Part shown: positions 1-64,000 of the stretch, in pieces
Layout: each line of letters opens with the position of its first letter
How positions within the stretch are numbered: position 1 is the first letter of the stretch
Assembly: GCA_902702965.1 (NCBI GenBank)
Contig: CACRXP010000011.1
Span: 1,607,593 to 1,671,592, forward strand
Origin: Spirometra erinaceieuropaei
Lineage: Eukaryota > Platyhelminthes > Cestoda > Diphyllobothriidea > Diphyllobothriidae
DNA length: 64,000 bases
Direction: 5' to 3'
Notes under the pieces: model-generated
What the model was told of the DNA's origin: nothing
The model's database searches: none
Seen by the model: only the letters and a program-made list of their open reading frames with translations
Translations under genes and position numbers: made by a program

Positions 1-173
1 CTGGCGGCTCCTTTTCTTCCTCGTCGAGTGAGCTTATCGTCGGGCTGTGTCTGCGCGGCCTTCTTCAGTTCTGTGTAGTCCTCTGGTCCTGCGCTTTATG
101 AATGTAATGACTCAGGACTTTGAAAACTGCAGGAAGGTTCAGATGCCTATTGATGGTGGCATCAGAGTACCAC

Positions 174-213
<40 letters not shown>

Positions 214-845
214 CTCTCTCTCTCTCCAAAATGCGTTTAAAGCTGAGAATTTGGATCTAGCCCCGAGTTACCGATTTGTGTTCTTATAGGCGGGTCTTCG
301 ATCTCCGCCCGGGATTCCCGAACGTAGCTGCAGCCCCCCTTCATAGCAACTCATTTAGTAGATAACTGCTAAGGTTTCAATGGGTGGCAGCGTGTGCTTA
401 GATTGCATCAAAGAGCGCCGAATTGCTGACAGGGGTCGATGGGCCATGCCTACTCTGGCGGGTGGTAAAAGTCAAGAGGCCGCCTCGGTGATCCCTTTAG
501 TGTAGGTAATGGCCCTCCCGACTTCGTGTCGCTACCCCTTCGGCCGTATTCTGTGCGCTCGGCGTATGCTTTTCTCGATAAAATGACTCGGATAGCCATT
601 AGCAGTGAAGACGTTCTAAAGGCACAGTTGTTCGGTCCTTTTATCTTCTGGCGTGCTGCGGTGTGTTTTAACTCCTTGGAAGGGAGTGCGGACAGGGCCA
701 CATTTGTGAGACAGTGAGTGATTGCTGTCAACGTGTAGTGTTTGTCTCCTATCGGTGGCCTTTTTGAATGCTGTGGTTTACTGTAGTTCAGCTTCACATC
801 GGCGCACAAGCACGTCAGAGAAGCGCAGTTGGTTGTATCGACCAA
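1..845 (-). mobile_element. Penelope-like element relic, 3' part (cut by window edge)
   Basis: Read on the minus strand, this aligns along its length with the better-preserved copy at 38801-39800: a thumb-like region (LVRRC..., then THRSTPEDKRTEQL) followed by a decayed GIY-YIG endonuclease part. In-frame stops and shifts make it a pseudogene. A (TC)n microsatellite has grown inside it at about 176-230. Its 3' end lies off the left edge. Confidence 0.75.
176..230. repeat. (TC)n microsatellite inside Penelope relic
   Basis: About 27 TC units, once interrupted by GCTC. The homologous Penelope copy at 38.99 kb has no such tract, so it expanded after insertion. Confidence 0.95.
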
Positions 846-894
846 TCAGCGAGCAGGGTCGTAGGTGTGGGGATGACGACGCAGCGCCCTTGCT

Positions 895-1090
895 CTGTCG
901 CAGTCAGATCGATACATCGATTGACTGATTTCTCATCTGAGGCTCGACTGATCTTTCTTCTGGCGTGGACATAACCTTACTGGCTGCGAAGTTAAACTCG
1001 TACCCCTTTTCAAAGGTTCGGACAGCCACCTGTGTCTCCCCGTCGCAGAGCCGGCTTATGTCCGTGTATGTGCCGTCCCGCCATGCGTGT
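895..1090 (-). mobile_element. Second-family Penelope GIY-YIG fragment
   Basis: The minus strand reads TQVAVRTFEKGYEFNFAASK then EPQMRNQSIDVSI. This matches the C-terminal GIY-YIG part at 48.65-48.91 kb (SQVAAHIFQTGHEFNLAAAK, EPEPMMIAQSVN) better than the relic at 1-845. It is a separate Penelope lineage, decayed. Confidence 0.65.
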
Positions 1091-1183
1091 AGGCGCGGGG
1101 GATACGGTACGATGCGCCCGGCTCCGGCTAGAAAACGCTAGCTAGGCGGAAGAGATTTCAATATTAATGAGCACCCAACGTTA

Positions 1184-1217
1184 CCTCCTCCTCCTCCTCC
1201 TCCTCCTCCTCCTCCTT
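1184..1217. repeat. (CTC)n microsatellite
   Basis: About 11 tandem CTC units, upstream of exon 1. From 1091 to 1998 I see no gene or other repeat. Confidence 0.95.
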
Positions 1218-1998
1218 CCCATCAGGAACTGCCGATCTGCGTTATCCTTTCGATTTCGACTGCTTGAGCAGTAAATCCCTTATTCTTTCCCCGATCTTAT
1301 CGGTAAGATACCTCGTTTTTTCAACCACATGCACCGCTGCCTCTGTTTCATGGATGAGGAGGTCAGCAGAGTACACCTCCCGCAGATTACACTTCCCCCC
1401 TGTGTGCTCGTCAATCAGGCGTGATTGAGAAGTATTAAAGTGGGCCCTCCGGAAGTTATGTGCACTCCAACAGGGAGCAGAAAAAGCCTGTAATGCACTT
1501 TTCGGGTCATGAAATCGACTTAAACGTTTTATGAAGGGGAAGAAGGAGGGAAAAACGGCTTGCGGTGACGGTTGTCTTTACTCCAACCCATGGCGGCCAC
1601 GCATCTTCCTCTTTTCTTCGTCTCCTTCCCAAATGACATCCGGTGACATTACAGTTTACCCCAGTTTCTCTTGCCCATTGGTCGGGAGGGATATAATCTA
1701 CTTACGCTTGAGTGCCTCATTCAAATGGGATTGGATAATCGGGCCTTCTGGCTAACACGGAGGCCTATGCGCGGTAAGTGGGTGTTTGCATGAGCACGTC
1801 ATAAGGACAAGACTGCTCTTCCCTGCCACGAACTTACTCATGACACGATAAGCTGTGACCCTGTGGTCGCAGTAGACTATGTTCCGTTCGCAGTTCCTCC
1901 AGCTTTTATCCATCTCGGCCGACTTGCCCAGGCAGGTACCGGAAAAGCTAAAGGTGGATGGTGCTCTCGCGTAGTCGGCTGGGTAGTCACTAGACGGC

Positions 1999-63096
<61,098 letters not shown>

Positions 63097-63734
63097 GTTA
63101 GGCTGACGTTTGGTTTGTTTCGAGATAAATGAGGCCCTTTGAAGTTGATTTTGCGCTGAAACCTTAATTCCTTTCGGTCGTCCTGGAGGCTTACAAGAAT
63201 CAAATGTGGGTGAGGTACGGCTACAAGTGCGGGTGCATTGCGCTGAATTCCAAGGGGGAGGGGTTAGAAAGGTCAAAGTTCGGGTTCGGATTAGGGTTAG
63301 TCTGTACAGGGGAATAAGTGGCCTCACCCGGAATTTTGCGCAAGGCCATGCGTAGTGCGGGGGGAGGGCACTTAAACCCTATCCAACCCAAATGTGAAGT
63401 ACTATAAAGTGATTTTCCCCCTTCCAACCAACAAATGCCATGGGCATTTCTAGAAAATGCTGCTTGTCAACCCGTAGATTATTGTATTTGTTATTTGTCG
63501 AAAATTCCTCAAAAGACCTTTAATTAGTGGCTACATTGCTATACACTGCGAGGTCAGTATAATTAGGCATTTCATGTCCACCCCATCCACGAAAAATGAT
63601 TCCGACCGAGATACGTTTTGTCATACCGGTTTGCGTCTTATTAAATAAGTCAGCGGCCAGTGCACAGCGGTCAGTGCACAGAAGTATTAACTAGAATACT
63701 GTTGTTGCCGGTAGAAGCGAAGAGGCAAGCTCTA
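63097..63734. other. Intron 19 start, nothing supported
   Basis: One GGATTAGGGTTAGTC telomere-like patch at about 63286. No gene. Confidence 0.45.
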
Positions 63735-64000
63735 GGAAACAGTTCAGAAGAAGAAGATGCGATCTCTGGGACAGGAAGTTTCCTCGCCTGACGTTCCGGA
63801 TTCTCATTCGAACCCATCACCAGAGACGGTCACGGATAAGGGCGATGAACGCACAAGGAATGCTTTACTTATGGGGCGCATGCGATTGTATGAAAACTGT
63901 GTCCTGTAAATACTGCAGCAGCTGAAGCTGTCTCTGATGATGGACGTGAGTGAGGATCCGACACGTCAGGTGAGTAAACGTCCTGTTCCCGAGATCACTT
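63735..64000. mobile_element. Penelope terminal repeats, inverted pair, at window end
   Basis: A minus-strand unit (63740-63827) and a plus-strand unit (63925 to the edge) flank about 95 bp. Both hammerhead-like cores are mutated (CTGGTGA and GGAAC; intact CTGATGA but GACAC). Upstream of the minus unit, SSELFPRACLFAS is the Penelope 5' coding start again. Confidence 0.65.

Noticed and set aside
450..845. 131-codon minus-strand frame
   Set aside because: A shifted frame of the Penelope relic; the equivalent shifted frame also appears at 39301-39726.

Overview
The window is eukaryotic: intron-rich, full of degenerate transposons, with three tRNA genes and (TAACCC)-type telomere-like tracts. 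The nested Penelope-like, tRNA-SINE and foldback repeats and the long introns suggest a parasitic flatworm. I favour a cestode, perhaps diphyllobothriidean, but that is inference from repeat style, not a database match.

One protein-coding gene dominates. I can chain 19 exons on the + strand from 1999 to 63096. Every junction has AG/GT borders and matching phase, and exon 1 begins with an ATG after an in-frame stop. The visible reading frame is 2,913 codons and is still open at the right end of the window. Exons 1-3 encode a short Ser-rich head and the first half of an actin-binding calponin-homology (CH) domain. Exons 5-6 resemble the linker and first spectrin-like repeat of nesprins. The remaining exons encode tandem spectrin-like coiled-coil repeats. 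I call it a nesprin (SYNE/MSP-300/ANC-1 type), a KASH-family protein that ties the nuclear envelope to actin. The C-terminal KASH segment would lie beyond the window. The second half of CH1 and all of CH2 are not recognisable; a 71-N assembly gap lies exactly there.

Intron 1 (17.1 kb) and most other introns are transposon graveyards. (a) Penelope-like elements (PLE): relics at about 1-845, 895-1090, 3120-3840, 11751-12540, 33166-33570, 33850-34950, 38525-39830 and 48573-48960. They carry reverse transcriptase and GIY-YIG endonuclease pieces, nearly all antisense to the host gene. (b) PLE terminal repeats, often as inverted pairs, that contain hammerhead-ribozyme-like motifs. (c) A family of about 1-kb foldback elements with roughly 380-bp inverted arms and TA target sites (14151, 40257, 43946, 54944, plus two decayed copies). 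(d) A short MITE with a perfect 21-bp terminal inverted repeat (5269-5686; second copy 8841-9189). (e) A tRNA-derived SINE in many copies. tRNA-Ser(CGA), tRNA-Ser(GCT) and tRNA-Leu(AAG) sit in introns of the large gene.

I see no second protein-coding gene. Other open frames are shadows of exons, repeats, or short frames without domain or splice support.
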